A stretch of DNA of 64,000 bases. Origin: Salinibacterium sp. G-O1. Lineage in GTDB: Bacteria; Actinomycetota; Actinomycetes; Actinomycetales; Microbacteriaceae. The stretch spans positions 806,001 through 870,000 of the forward strand of contig NZ_JASISV010000002.1 in assembly GCF_030063305.1 (NCBI RefSeq), read 5' to 3'. Both the position numbers and the translations under genes were made by a program. This document shows, piece by piece, positions 1-7,416 of this stretch (position 1 is the first letter of the stretch; each line of letters opens with the position of its first letter). The notes under the pieces are model-generated. The model saw only the letters and a list, made by a program, of their open reading frames with translations, did no database searches and was not told where the DNA came from.

Positions 1-36
1 GCGGCGATCGAGTTTCTCGCCGAGCAGCCCAATTAG
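1..36 (+). CDS. 3' end of an upstream gene cut by the window edge
   Basis: Frame 1 is open from the first base and ends in TAG at 34-36, giving the C-terminal peptide AAIEFLAEQPN. The stop lies 9 nt before the GTG start of the AI-2E transporter, which is a normal intra-operon distance. With only 11 residues visible the family cannot be recognised, and the frame could be open by chance. Confidence 0.35.
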   Translation, partial: AAIEFLAEQPN

Positions 37-45
37 AGTGGTGAG

Positions 46-1176
46 GTGTTTAAGACAACGAGACCTGTGCAGGACGACCTCAGCTCCCGGCCCACGCTGC
101 GCGCCATGATGACCGACCGTCTCGGGGCGCTGAGCGTTCGCAGCGCTCAGGTGATCGTCATCGTCATCCTGGCGATCGCCGCGGTGTACGTGCTCGTGCA
201 GCTGAAACTGGTCGTCATCCCACTGCTGATCGCGCTGATCCTCGCGGCGGCCGCCAGCCCGTTGCTCACGGTGATGCGCAAGCGCGGGATTTCGGCGATG
301 GTGTCGACCTGGATCACCCTCGTGGCCGCAATCGTCGTCTTCGGCGGGATCATCACGCTCATCGTCTTTGCAGTGCAGGACCAGTGGGACACCCTCGCCG
401 AATCGGCGTCCGAAGGTGTCGACACGATCCAGGACTTCATCGAGAACGGGCCGATCCCCATCGATCAGGCGCAAATCGACTCCGCGCGCGACAGCATCGT
501 TGATTTCGTCACCAGCGCCCAATTCGGTTCCGGCGCCGTCGCCGGGGTGTCTGTCGCTGGCGAACTCATCGCCGGGACCGTTCTGATGATCGTGATCCTC
601 TTTTTCTTCCTGAAAGACGGGGGTGCGATCTGGGAATTCTTCCTTCGCCCGTTCTCCGGCCACCAGCTGGCACGCGGCCGTCGCATCGGCAACACTGCGG
701 TTCAAACCCTCGGTGGGTACATCCGGGGAACCGCCGTCGTGGCATTCGTGGATGCCGCGGCCATCGGCATCGGACTCGCCATCCTTCAGGTTCCGCTCGC
801 CCTTCCGCTGGCGGTCATCGTCTTCCTCTTCGCCTTCATCCCGATCGTGGGAGCCACCGTCGCCGGGGCACTCGCAGCGCTCATCGCGCTCGTGGCCAGC
901 GGACCCATCACCGCCCTGATCGTCGTCATCATCGTGGTCGTGGTGAACCAGCTCGAGGGCAACTTTCTCCAGCCCGTCGTCATGGCGCAATCGCTCAAGC
1001 TGCACCCCTTGGTCATCCTGCTCGCGCTGGCGGCTGGCACGATCGTCGGCGGCATCGTCGGGGCCGTACTGTCAGTTCCGATTGCGGCCGTCGCCTGGGC
1101 GATCATCAAGGTGTGGAACAAGCAGGATGCAGTGGCCGAGGTCCGGCCCAAAAAACCCTCTAAAACGCGCCGCTAG
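46..1176 (+). CDS. AI-2E family transporter (PF01594-type permease)
   Basis: This 376-residue polytopic membrane protein belongs to the AI-2E/PerM permease family, whose members export or leak small solutes; substrates are mostly unproven. Hydrophobic segments are visible at about residues 35-75, 85-108, 165-190 and in a long C-terminal run from about 225 to 360. The conserved end of the family is present: a QLEGN-xx-QPxVM stretch followed by LKLHPL and a Gly/Ala-rich segment ending in LSVP. A GTG at 46 gives a short hydrophilic N-terminus; the start is not certain. The gene converges on the SDR gene with a 17-nt overlap. A second, diverged paralogue lies at 50535-51596. Family call is firm; substrate is unknown. 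Confidence 0.85.
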   Translation: MFKTTRPVQDDLSSRPTLRAMMTDRLGALSVRSAQVIVIVILAIAAVYVLVQLKLVVIPLLIALILAAAASPLLTVMRKRGISAMVSTWITLVAAIVVFGGIITLIVFAVQDQWDTLAESASEGVDTIQDFIENGPIPIDQAQIDSARDSIVDFVTSAQFGSGAVAGVSVAGELIAGTVLMIVILFFFLKDGGAIWEFFLRPFSGHQLARGRRIGNTAVQTLGGYIRGTAVVAFVDAAAIGIGLAILQVPLALPLAVIVFLFAFIPIVGATVAGALAALIALVASGPITALIVVIIVVVVNQLEGNFLQPVVMAQSLKLHPLVILLALAAGTIVGGIVGAVLSVPIAAVAWAIIKVWNKQDAVAEVRPKKPSKTRR

Positions 1177-1822
1177 GCAGGTCTTTTTCCCCGTCGATGA
1201 TCGCCCTCACGATTCGGGCGGCCACCGCTTCAGGGGCCAATCCCGCGGGGAAAGCAGGGGCCGCACCCTGAATCGGGTGCGTCGACAGCGCCGTGTCTGT
1301 GTGGCCCGGCCGCGCATCGATGAGCCGGATGGATGCGCGGCGCAGCTCGCGCGAGGTCGCCTGCATGAACGCCGCCAGGGCCGCCTTCGACGCCGAATAC
1401 GCCGCGAGGCCAGCGGTAGGAGTCTCGGAAACCACGCCGCTCAACGTCACCACGAATGGCTCGCCGCCCGACTGTGCCGATGCCGTCAGATGGGGCGCTG
1501 CCGCCCGGATCAGGCGCACGGGGGCGAGAGCGTTCACGTCGAACAGTTCGCGCAGCGTGGCATCCGACAGCTCGGTTGCAGGCCCGAAGGCGACCACCCC
1601 GGCGGCAATGACCAGGCCATCGAGCCTGCCGTGCACGGCGACGGCGGCCTCGATGAGTTGGGCGGCAGCGTCACCGGCGCGCAGGTCCGCAGCAAGGGTC
1701 TTAGTTGTGCGCCCGGAACGGAGCACTGTTGCCCCCGCCTGCTCGAGTTGCTCAGAGATGAGCGAACCGAGCCCGCCCGTCGCTCCGACCACCAGCACGA
1801 TCGCCCCGCCAGGATTTGTCAT
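1160..1822 (-). CDS. SDR family NAD(P)-dependent oxidoreductase
   Basis: A 220-residue classical short-chain dehydrogenase/reductase. The N-terminal nucleotide-binding glycine motif GATGGLG is at residues 13-19, an NAG-like AAG follows at about 73-75, the catalytic serine is Ser128 and the YxxxK pair is Tyr142-Lys146. The length is slightly short (usual about 240-250). It reduces or oxidises a carbonyl/hydroxyl substrate in the cytoplasm; the substrate cannot be inferred. The ATG at 1822 is supported by a TAGAGT box 6 nt upstream. The gene is monocistronic, diverging from the NYN gene and converging on the AI-2E permease. Confidence 0.88.
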   Translation of the reverse strand: MTNPGGAIVLVVGATGGLGSLISEQLEQAGATVLRSGRTTKTLAADLRAGDAAAQLIEAAVAVHGRLDGLVIAAGVVAFGPATELSDATLRELFDVNALAPVRLIRAAAPHLTASAQSGGEPFVVTLSGVVSETPTAGLAAYSASKAALAAFMQATSRELRRASIRLIDARPGHTDTALSTHPIQGAAPAFPAGLAPEAVAARIVRAIIDGEKDLPSGAF

Positions 1823-1828
1823 GCAGCG

Positions 1829-1834
1829 ACTCTA
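1829..1834 (-). promoter_or_regulatory. -10 box TAGAGT of the SDR gene, probably leaderless
   Basis: On the minus strand TAGAGT is followed by 6 nt and then the ATG at 1822. A TANNNT hexamer this close to the start places transcription at or next to the start codon. Confidence 0.5.
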
Positions 1835-1925
1835 GGCGCGCGACTTACGCGGCGTGAAGGCCTTGACTGACGGCGACGGCCAACCTCACATTGCCTTCAA
1901 AGGTAAGGCGCGCAAGACTGGCCCC

Positions 1926-2792
1926 ATGGCTGAACCGACAGATTCCCGCGTTGCCGTCTACATCGATTTCGACAACATCGTCATCTCGCGCTACAACCAG
2001 CTGCACGGCCGCGGAAACAGGGTGCAGAAGGTCAAAGACCTCGACCCGAAAGATCCGGCAACTGCCACGCTGCTCGACGAGGCCAAGGTCGACCTCGGCG
2101 CCGTTCTCGATTACGCCTCATCGTTCGGAACCATCGCGGTCAGCAGGGCATACGCAGACTGGTCGGTGCCGGTCAACGCCGACTACAGCCGCCAGCTCAT
2201 CGAGCGTGCCGTCGACCTCATCCAGCTTTTCCCGACCGTTGCTTCTGGCAAGAATGGTGCAGACATCCGACTGGCACTGGATGTCGCCGAAGACCTCTTC
2301 AGGTTGCCGCACCTCACCCACGTGGTGATCGTTGCGGGCGACTCGGACTACATCGCCCTCGCCCAGCGCAGCAAACAGCTGAACCGATACGTGGTCGGCA
2401 TCGGCGTTGCCGGGTCGACCAGCAAGGCGCTCGCCTACGCCTGCAACGAGTTCAAAGACTACGACGGCCTGCCCGGCGTCACGGTTCCCGCCCCTGCCAC
2501 GTCGACGGAGCCAACCCAGCCCAAGACCCGCAGATCATCCAAGCCCCGCAGCGAAAAGGATGTCGCGGCCGACCTTCTCGTGCGCGCCCTGCAGCTCGGG
2601 CAGGAGAAGACCGACGATGAGTGGCAGTCCAGCGCTGGAGTCAAGAGCCAGATGCTGCGCCTGGACCCCACCTTCCAAGAACGAGCCCTCGGGTTCAAAA
2701 CATTCACCGACTTCGCGCAGTCTCTGGAGAAACTGGTCGAGCTCGACAACGGAACCACCAATCGAAAGATCCGCCTCTGCACAAAGGGTTGA
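1926..2792 (+). CDS. NYN-domain (PIN-like) putative RNase with C-terminal OST-HTH/LOTUS domain
   Basis: A 288-residue protein of the bacterial NYN/LabA-type family. The N-terminal YIDFDN motif puts the first metal-binding acids at Asp14 and Asp16; a second acidic cluster is in the LALDVAEDLF region and a third is the VAGDSDY motif near residues 138-144. After a Pro/Ser/Lys-rich linker the last ~75 residues (from DVAADLLVRAL to the end) look like an OST-HTH/LOTUS RNA-binding domain. Such proteins are predicted RNA nucleases or RNA-binding regulators. The frame is open from 1854, but the ATG at 1926 begins directly before the domain and removes an unlikely N-terminal extension. The gene is followed 29 nt downstream by the DUF1761 gene. 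Confidence 0.85.
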   Translation: MAEPTDSRVAVYIDFDNIVISRYNQLHGRGNRVQKVKDLDPKDPATATLLDEAKVDLGAVLDYASSFGTIAVSRAYADWSVPVNADYSRQLIERAVDLIQLFPTVASGKNGADIRLALDVAEDLFRLPHLTHVVIVAGDSDYIALAQRSKQLNRYVVGIGVAGSTSKALAYACNEFKDYDGLPGVTVPAPATSTEPTQPKTRRSSKPRSEKDVAADLLVRALQLGQEKTDDEWQSSAGVKSQMLRLDPTFQERALGFKTFTDFAQSLEKLVELDNGTTNRKIRLCTKG

Positions 2793-2808
2793 CCCGCGAG
2801 CCTGAGAG

Positions 2809-2814
2809 TATGTT
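2809..2814 (+). promoter_or_regulatory. -10 box TATGTT before the DUF1761 gene
   Basis: TATGTT ends 7 nt before the ATG at 2822, the spacing expected for a leaderless transcript. No Shine-Dalgarno sequence is visible between them. Confidence 0.45.
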
Positions 2815-2821
2815 GTGACCC

Positions 2822-3241
2822 ATGACTCCCGAAATCAACTACATCGCAGTTATCCTCGCCACCCTGTCGAGCATGTTGGTCGGCACGGTCTGGTACACGC
2901 CGAGGGTCTTCGGCAACTACTGGATGAAGGCAGCAAACATCACACCCTCTGGCAACTCGAAAGACGCCATCCGTCCGATCGTGGTGACGGTGATCGTTTC
3001 GTTTATTACCGCGTGGGTTCTCGCCGGAGCCGCATTCATCTCATTCGACTTCTACGGCGGAAGCTTCTTCGTCAACGCACTGGTCACCGGAATCGTGCTC
3101 TGGGGCGGATTCACCGCAGCCAGGTTCATCACCCATGACGCATTCGACGGTCGTCCGACCGGACTCACCGTGCTGAACGTCGCGCACGAGTTCGTCACCA
3201 TCGTCGTGATGGCCATCATCATCGGCGTCTGGCCGGCCTAG
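2822..3241 (+). CDS. DUF1761 family membrane protein
   Basis: A 139-residue protein with four predicted membrane segments: about 6-26, 55-75, 83-103 and 118-137. The N-terminal pattern with WYTPRVFG-x-W after the first helix is typical of the DUF1761 family, small membrane proteins of unknown role found across bacteria. It stands alone on the plus strand and converges on the 110-residue gene with a 15-nt gap. The function is not known; only the family and membrane location are supported. Confidence 0.8.
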   Translation: MTPEINYIAVILATLSSMLVGTVWYTPRVFGNYWMKAANITPSGNSKDAIRPIVVTVIVSFITAWVLAGAAFISFDFYGGSFFVNALVTGIVLWGGFTAARFITHDAFDGRPTGLTVLNVAHEFVTIVVMAIIIGVWPA

Positions 3242-3256
3242 CCGGATGCCGACCGG

Positions 3257-3589
3257 TCAGCCCAATTCGACCCTGGTTCCTTCACCGTAGGTCGCCGCGT
3301 CGGAGTCCGTGACCATGGCGAAGGCGCCCACCGGCACGCCGGGCAGCTGGCCGATATCGTTCGCCGCCCTGAGTAGCGCCTCTTCCGGTGCGCCACTGAG
3401 GAAAAAGAGGTAGTGACCTTCCCACTCTTCCGGGTCGTCGTGCAGCTCGGCGCCCTCATATTTGGGCGACTCGTCGAGGTCGGCCACGAACTCTGAGACA
3501 TCGTCGATCCAGGGGAAGGCGTATTCGCCTTCCTCGATCTCCGTGGATTTGGTCAACGGAACGTGCACTTCAACTACGAGTTCGCCCAT
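3257..3589 (-). CDS. conserved hypothetical protein, 110 residues, acidic
   Basis: A soluble, very acidic protein (many Glu/Asp in residues 15-60) with a central hydrophobic stretch HYLFFLSGAPEE and a Gly-rich C-terminus. No signal peptide, membrane segment or catalytic motif is visible and I do not recognise the family. The ATG at 3589 is supported by a TAGGGT box 6 nt upstream. It diverges from the VOC gene and stands alone. Codon use matches the neighbours, so it is probably a real core-lineage gene. Confidence 0.65.
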   Translation of the reverse strand: MGELVVEVHVPLTKSTEIEEGEYAFPWIDDVSEFVADLDESPKYEGAELHDDPEEWEGHYLFFLSGAPEEALLRAANDIGQLPGVPVGAFAMVTDSDAATYGEGTRVELG

Positions 3590-3595
3590 GCCTCC

Positions 3596-3601
3596 ACCCT
3601 A
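3596..3601 (-). promoter_or_regulatory. -10 box TAGGGT of the 110-residue hypothetical gene
   Basis: The minus-strand hexamer TAGGGT is 6 nt before the ATG at 3589, again the leaderless arrangement. Confidence 0.45.
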
Positions 3602-3633
3602 CGGCCAGCCTTCCCCTCCACACGCGCCATGTG

Positions 3634-3639
3634 TACAGT
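3634..3639 (+). promoter_or_regulatory. -10 box TACAGT of the VOC gene
   Basis: TACAGT lies 6 nt before the ATG at 3646. This favours the ATG at 3646 over the in-frame GTG at 3631, which would overlap the promoter box. Confidence 0.5.
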
Positions 3640-3645
3640 GCTTAC

Positions 3646-4053
3646 ATGACTACCAAACTGAACCCATACCTTGGTTTTCGCGATGACGCTCGAACCGCAA
3701 TGGACTTTTACCAAACGGTCTTCGGTGGCGACGTTGACTACACGACCTTCGCCGATCTGAATGCCAGCGATGATCCATCCGAAAGCACCAAGATCATGCA
3801 CGCGCAGTTGACCACGCCCGGTGGCATGACGCTGATGGCCTCAGACACCCCCAATTCGATGGAATTCAAACCCGGCGCCAGAATCTCCGTGTCGGTGACG
3901 GGCCAGGATGAGGCCGAACTGCGCGGCTACTGGGAGAAGCTCTCCAGCGGCGGCACGGTCGTCATGCCCTTCGAGATGGCGCCGTGGGGCGACCTCTTCG
4001 GCATGTGCACAGACCAGTTCGGCATCGAATGGATGGTCAGCGTCACGCAGTAA
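3646..4053 (+). CDS. VOC family protein (PhnB-like glyoxalase-fold)
   Basis: A 135-residue protein of the vicinal oxygen chelate superfamily, PhnB-like branch. The N-terminus (LNPYLGF followed by FYQTVFGG at about residues 20-27) and the HAQL...GMTLMASD segment are typical, as is the C-terminal WGDLFGMCTDQFGIEWMV strand pair. PhnB-like proteins are often annotated as glyoxalase or demethylmenaquinone-methyltransferase-like; most have no proven reaction. Start chosen at the ATG 6 nt after a TACAGT box. Monocistronic, followed 27 nt later by the PspC gene. Confidence 0.85.
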   Translation: MTTKLNPYLGFRDDARTAMDFYQTVFGGDVDYTTFADLNASDDPSESTKIMHAQLTTPGGMTLMASDTPNSMEFKPGARISVSVTGQDEAELRGYWEKLSSGGTVVMPFEMAPWGDLFGMCTDQFGIEWMVSVTQ

Positions 4054-4080
4054 CCCGGTCGGACGGTGCACACTGGTGCC

Positions 4081-4260
4081 ATGTTAAGCAGACCGAGAAA
4101 TGGCCGTGTCATCGCTGGAGTGTGTGCTGGGGTCGCGCGAAGATTTGACGTCACCCCAGCGACTGTGCGGGTGGTCACCGTGCTTGGCGTACTGCTCGGC
4201 GGGCTACCCGTCGCTGTCTACGTCGTGCTGTGGATCGTCATGCCGTCAGACGATTACTAG
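4081..4260 (+). CDS. PspC domain protein (small membrane stress protein)
   Basis: A 59-residue protein consisting of a single PspC domain: an N-terminal hydrophilic segment with the GVCAGVARRFDV motif followed by two short hydrophobic helices ending in LWIVMPSDDY. PspC-domain proteins sit in the cytoplasmic membrane and sense or signal envelope stress. I start at the ATG 4081; a GTG at 4066 is in frame but adds a non-conserved MHTGA extension. The stop overlaps the convergent DUF1905 stop in a shared CTAG (4257-4260). Confidence 0.85.
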   Translation: MLSRPRNGRVIAGVCAGVARRFDVTPATVRVVTVLGVLLGGLPVAVYVVLWIVMPSDDY

Positions 4261-4571
4261 ATCAATTCCACTGTGACCTCGACCACGTCGCCGAGTTCAA
4301 TGCCTTCCGCGGCGCGCACACTCTTCTTGACCGGGAGTGAATAGCCCTCCAACTTCTCGGCGGGAAAGATGGAGGTCGTCCAGGTAGTCGCGCCGATGGT
4401 GGCCCGAACCGGCACGGAACGAAAGCCTCGCGACTTTCTGGGGACCTCCCGGATCGGCTCGGCGAATTCTGCGGGAAGCGTGACGAAAAACCAGTCGTCG
4501 CGCCGCGCCTGCCAACGCCAGACCTCGGAGCTGAAGGTGACCGTCATGCCGAGAGCGTACTCCTGCGACAT
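4257..4571 (-). CDS. DUF1905 domain protein
   Basis: A 104-residue protein with the DUF1905 beta-barrel-like pattern: TFSSEVWRW near the start, the DDWFFVTLP strand, KSRGFRSVPV, the TxxTSIFP strand and the C-terminal VELGDVVEVTVEL-like end. The function is unknown; the fold is related to small AbrB-like/double-psi barrels. The ATG at 4571 is preceded by GGGGGAG at a good distance, so I prefer it to the GTG at 4577. Divergent from the PLP decarboxylase gene. Confidence 0.8.
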   Translation of the reverse strand: MSQEYALGMTVTFSSEVWRWQARRDDWFFVTLPAEFAEPIREVPRKSRGFRSVPVRATIGATTWTTSIFPAEKLEGYSLPVKKSVRAAEGIELGDVVEVTVELI

Positions 4572-4593
4572 TGCCACTCCCCCGCGACGGGGC

Positions 4594-4599
4594 TACCGT
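4594..4599 (+). promoter_or_regulatory. -10 box TACCGT of the PLP decarboxylase gene
   Basis: TACCGT lies 5 nt before the ATG at 4605, in the leaderless position. Confidence 0.45.
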
Positions 4600-4604
4600 G
4601 GGGC

Positions 4605-5990
4605 ATGTCTTTCGAGCCAGACGAATACCGAAAAGCCCTCGACCGCGCACACAGTCACGCTCTCGAGTGGCTGGATTCGGTTCCCACCCGCCCGGTCAGG
4701 CCCTCGGCAACGGCTGACGAACTCGATTTCGGCATGGCGCTCCCCGACGGACCGACGGATGCCGCCGAGGTCATCGATGAGCTGGTTCGGAAGGCCGAGC
4801 CTGGGCTCATGGCCATCCCCTCCGGCAAGTTCTTCGGCTGGGTGATGGGCGGCACCCTGCCGGCCGCGCTTGCCGCGGACTGGATGGTCAGCGCCTGGGA
4901 CCAGAACTCGGGGCTGCGCTACGCCACCCCCGCGGCCGCCGCGATCGAGGAGGCGGCCGGGGCCTGGCTCCTCGATCTTCTGCACCTGCCGCCCACGGCA
5001 GCCGTCGGGTTTGCGACCGGAGGCACCACCGCGAACATGATCGGCCTGGGTGCGGGTCGCGGCGATGTGCTGCACAAGGTCGGCTGGGACGTGAACACTC
5101 GCGGCCTGCAGGGTGCCCCCACGATCACCGTGCTCGCCGGCGCCGAGGTGCACGCCTCGGTGGAACTGGCGCTGCGCTACCTCGGGCTCGGCATGCCGCA
5201 GCTCGTCGAGTCAGATGCGCAGGGTCGCATCCGCCCGGATCAGCTGGCCCTCGCGCTCGCCGAGATCGACGGCCCCGTGATGGTCGCTCTCCAGGCCGGC
5301 AACCTGCACTCCGGCGCGTTTGACCCCATCGGCGAATGCGTCGACATCGCTCACGAAAACAGTGCCTGGGTGCACGTGGATGGCGCATTCGGCCTGTGGG
5401 CGGCGGCCAGTCCGCGCTGGGCCGCCGAACTCGAGGGACTCGCCGGTGCCGACTCGTGGGCGACCGATGCGCACAAGACCCTGAACGTTCCCTACGACTG
5501 CGGCGTCGCGATCGTCGCTGACCACAACGCTGTGCGCACCGCGTTCGGCGCTCACACGAGCTACCTGATCCAGTCCGATGACGGCCCGCCCGACCCGTTC
5601 GAGCTGGTACCCGAGATGTCACGCCGCGGCCGCGGGATCCCCGTGTGGGCGGCCATCCGGTCACTCGGGCGAACCGGTGTGACGGAGTTGGTGGAAGGGC
5701 TCGCCGAGAACGCTCGCGCGCTTGCGCTGGCGTTGAGCGAGCTCGACGACGTCGAGGTTCTCAACGACGTCGTCTTCACCCAGGTGTGCCTGTCCTTCGG
5801 CAGCGACGAACGCACCCGGGCGGTTACGCAGGCACTCATCGCCGATGGCGAGGTGTGGATGTCCGGCTCCCGCTGGGCCGACCGTGACGTCTTGCGCATC
5901 TCGGTCAGCAACTGGTCAACGGATGCCGCAGACGTAGCGACCTCGGTCGCGGCCGTTCGGCGCGCGATGGAGCGAGCCGCGGCATCCTGA
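4605..5990 (+). CDS. PLP-dependent decarboxylase family protein (group II, aspartate/aromatic amino acid decarboxylase-like)
   Basis: A 461-residue fold-type I PLP enzyme of the group II decarboxylase family. The cofactor lysine is Lys291 in the DAHKTLNVPYD motif; the upstream HVDGAFGLW contains the Asp that contacts the pyridine nitrogen, and FATGGTTANMIGL near residues 136-148 binds the phosphate. The length and C-terminal small domain (from about 345) are complete. Family members decarboxylate amino acids or act as related lyases; the substrate cannot be read from the sequence. It follows a promoter box directly and is not in an obvious operon. Confidence 0.82.
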   Translation: MSFEPDEYRKALDRAHSHALEWLDSVPTRPVRPSATADELDFGMALPDGPTDAAEVIDELVRKAEPGLMAIPSGKFFGWVMGGTLPAALAADWMVSAWDQNSGLRYATPAAAAIEEAAGAWLLDLLHLPPTAAVGFATGGTTANMIGLGAGRGDVLHKVGWDVNTRGLQGAPTITVLAGAEVHASVELALRYLGLGMPQLVESDAQGRIRPDQLALALAEIDGPVMVALQAGNLHSGAFDPIGECVDIAHENSAWVHVDGAFGLWAAASPRWAAELEGLAGADSWATDAHKTLNVPYDCGVAIVADHNAVRTAFGAHTSYLIQSDDGPPDPFELVPEMSRRGRGIPVWAAIRSLGRTGVTELVEGLAENARALALALSELDDVEVLNDVVFTQVCLSFGSDERTRAVTQALIADGEVWMSGSRWADRDVLRISVSNWSTDAADVATSVAAVRRAMERAAAS

Positions 5991-6000
5991 TCCCGCAGAG

Positions 6001-6537
6001 TTAGTCGTTCTTGGCGCTCGACTTGCCGTTGCTTTTGTCTTTCACCTTGTTGTGATTGAGGTTTCCGAAACCGTTGTCCTGGCCCGAATTACCGACACCG
6101 TTGTTCTGGCCGAGGTTGCCCATGCCGTCGCCGACGCCATTGCCCTTGCCCTTGACCTGGCCGTCGTCCTCGGAATTTTCCTCGGCGTCGTCCTCAGCCT
6201 TGGTCGTGTCCTTGGTCTTGTCCTTGACCTTGGTCTTGTCCTTGCCCTTGGCCTTGGCCTTGGCCTTGACTTCGGTCTTGTCCTTCGGTTTCGCCGTGTC
6301 CTCGGCTTCGGCGTCCGTGGCGTCGTTAACGTCAGCATCGTCGGTGTTGGAGACAACCTGATCGAACACATCCTGTGTTCCTCCGGGAAGCAGCCCGGCC
6401 GTGCCCGCGCCAACTACTGCAGCAGCACCGGAGGCAGCACCCAGAACAATTGCTGCGGTGACGCCCAGTCCGAGCGCCACGCCGATGGCTCGCCTGCGCA
6501 CCACGGCGTTCTGTTGTGAATCAGTCGTAGCTTTCAT
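6001..6537 (-). CDS. secreted low-complexity Lys/Asp-rich protein, unknown function
   Basis: A 178-residue protein with an N-terminal membrane/signal segment at about residues 17-42 after an RRR cluster. A mature region from about 68 onward is built from short KDKTK/KAKAK repeats, then an acidic DDAEENSEDD stretch and a GNG/GQNNGxGN tail ending KNDKSK-like. At DNA level the lysine-rich part is a run of near-repeats of CCTTGG/CCTTGT at 6190-6300. Export and an extended, wall-permeating or polyionic role are inferences. No catalytic motif is visible. Repeat slippage could vary its length between strains. Confidence 0.6.
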   Translation of the reverse strand: MKATTDSQQNAVVRRRAIGVALGLGVTAAIVLGAASGAAAVVGAGTAGLLPGGTQDVFDQVVSNTDDADVNDATDAEAEDTAKPKDKTEVKAKAKAKGKDKTKVKDKTKDTTKAEDDAEENSEDDGQVKGKGNGVGDGMGNLGQNNGVGNSGQDNGFGNLNHNKVKDKSNGKSSAKND

Positions 6538-6691
6538 CTCACACCGGCAATCGCTCGTGGGCTACCGAAGGGTTCGACGCTTCCTGGCATTCGAGCCAGT
6601 AGTGTGCGCCTTCCCCCGAAATTGCCTCAATCTGAAGATATTGCCCGCGGGCTCTCAACAACAGACATGGGACTCCCCCAAAAAGGAGGTC

Positions 6692-6727
6692 ATGATCGCA
6701 TGGATCTTCGCGGCTGGGAGTGCCTGA
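6692..6727 (+). other. 11-codon mini-ORF with a perfect Shine-Dalgarno
   Basis: AAAGGAGGTC sits immediately before ATG 6692, which opens MIAWIFAAGSA and stops at TGA 6725-6727. The hydrophobic start resembles the first residues of GlsB/YeaQ-type small membrane proteins, so it may be a truncated remnant; it could also be chance. It lies 11 nt before the stop of the OsmC gene on the other strand. Confidence 0.25.
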
Positions 6728-6738
6728 GACCCGCTGGG

Positions 6739-7302
6739 TCAGTGCGCTTTCGTCACCGTCACGCTGACCGGAGTCGGGTTCGCGAACAGGTCGAGCACGG
6801 GGCAGTGTGCGTCAACGGCGGCGCGCAGCTCCTGGTAACGGTCGTCGGACTCTGGTCCGGTGATCGTGATCGCGAGGCGCACACCCGTGAAGCCTGCGCG
6901 CACAGTCTCGTCGATGCCAAACAGTCTGGCCGCGTCGAGGTCACCCTCGGCGTCGACCGAGATCTCGTCGACCTGAATGCCGAGCGCGTGGGCGTACAGA
7001 CGGTAGACCACGACCTGGCATGAGATGAGCGCGCCCAGCGCAATCTCGACCGGGCTCGCAGCGAGGTCATCCCCCGCCAATGCTGCAGGCTCATCGATAG
7101 CGAAGGTGTGCTTCCCGGCAGTGACGGTCGTAAGCACGGAACCCTCCCCGACGCCCTTCACCTTGTACGTCAGGTGTGCCGCGGTGCGGTTGGCTGCGAT
7201 GCGCTCACCCCAGGCGGTGCCTGCTTCAGTCAGGCGGGCGGCGCGTTCGCTCGCAGAATCGACAACGGAAGGGGCTTCGGTGAGTGTGTCAAGAAGAGTC
7301 AT
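6739..7302 (-). CDS. OsmC family protein (thiol peroxidase-like)
   Basis: A 187-residue OsmC/Ohr-type protein. The two redox cysteines are visible as Cys95 in ALISCQVVV and Cys167 in DAHCPVLD, the spacing expected for the family. Such proteins reduce organic or lipid hydroperoxides in the cytoplasm. The frame is open up to 7488, but the ATG at 7302 gives the family length and is preceded by a TACGGT box; the longer frame would run through the promoter of the divergent ABC operon. Regulation by an adjacent MarR/OhrR is not seen here. Confidence 0.85.
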   Translation of the reverse strand: MTLLDTLTEAPSVVDSASERAARLTEAGTAWGERIAANRTAAHLTYKVKGVGEGSVLTTVTAGKHTFAIDEPAALAGDDLAASPVEIALGALISCQVVVYRLYAHALGIQVDEISVDAEGDLDAARLFGIDETVRAGFTGVRLAITITGPESDDRYQELRAAVDAHCPVLDLFANPTPVSVTVTKAH

Positions 7303-7308
7303 GACGAG

Positions 7309-7314
7309 ACCGTA
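7309..7314 (-). promoter_or_regulatory. -10 box TACGGT of the OsmC gene
   Basis: TACGGT on the minus strand ends 6 nt before the ATG at 7302 and settles the choice of start. Confidence 0.5.
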
Positions 7315-7403
7315 CGTCGGATGCCCCGAGCGGTGTCGTTCGTGACGTAACCGGGCGACGCACTGCGTAATGGGCGACACCTGCGGCTGACGGCACTCTC
7401 GAT

Positions 7404-7409
7404 TAGGCT
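7404..7409 (+). promoter_or_regulatory. -10 box TAGGCT of the ABC transporter operon
   Basis: TAGGCT ends 7 nt before the ATG at 7417, in the leaderless position; it faces the OsmC promoter about 90 nt away. Confidence 0.5.
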
Positions 7410-7416
7410 CGGCGTC

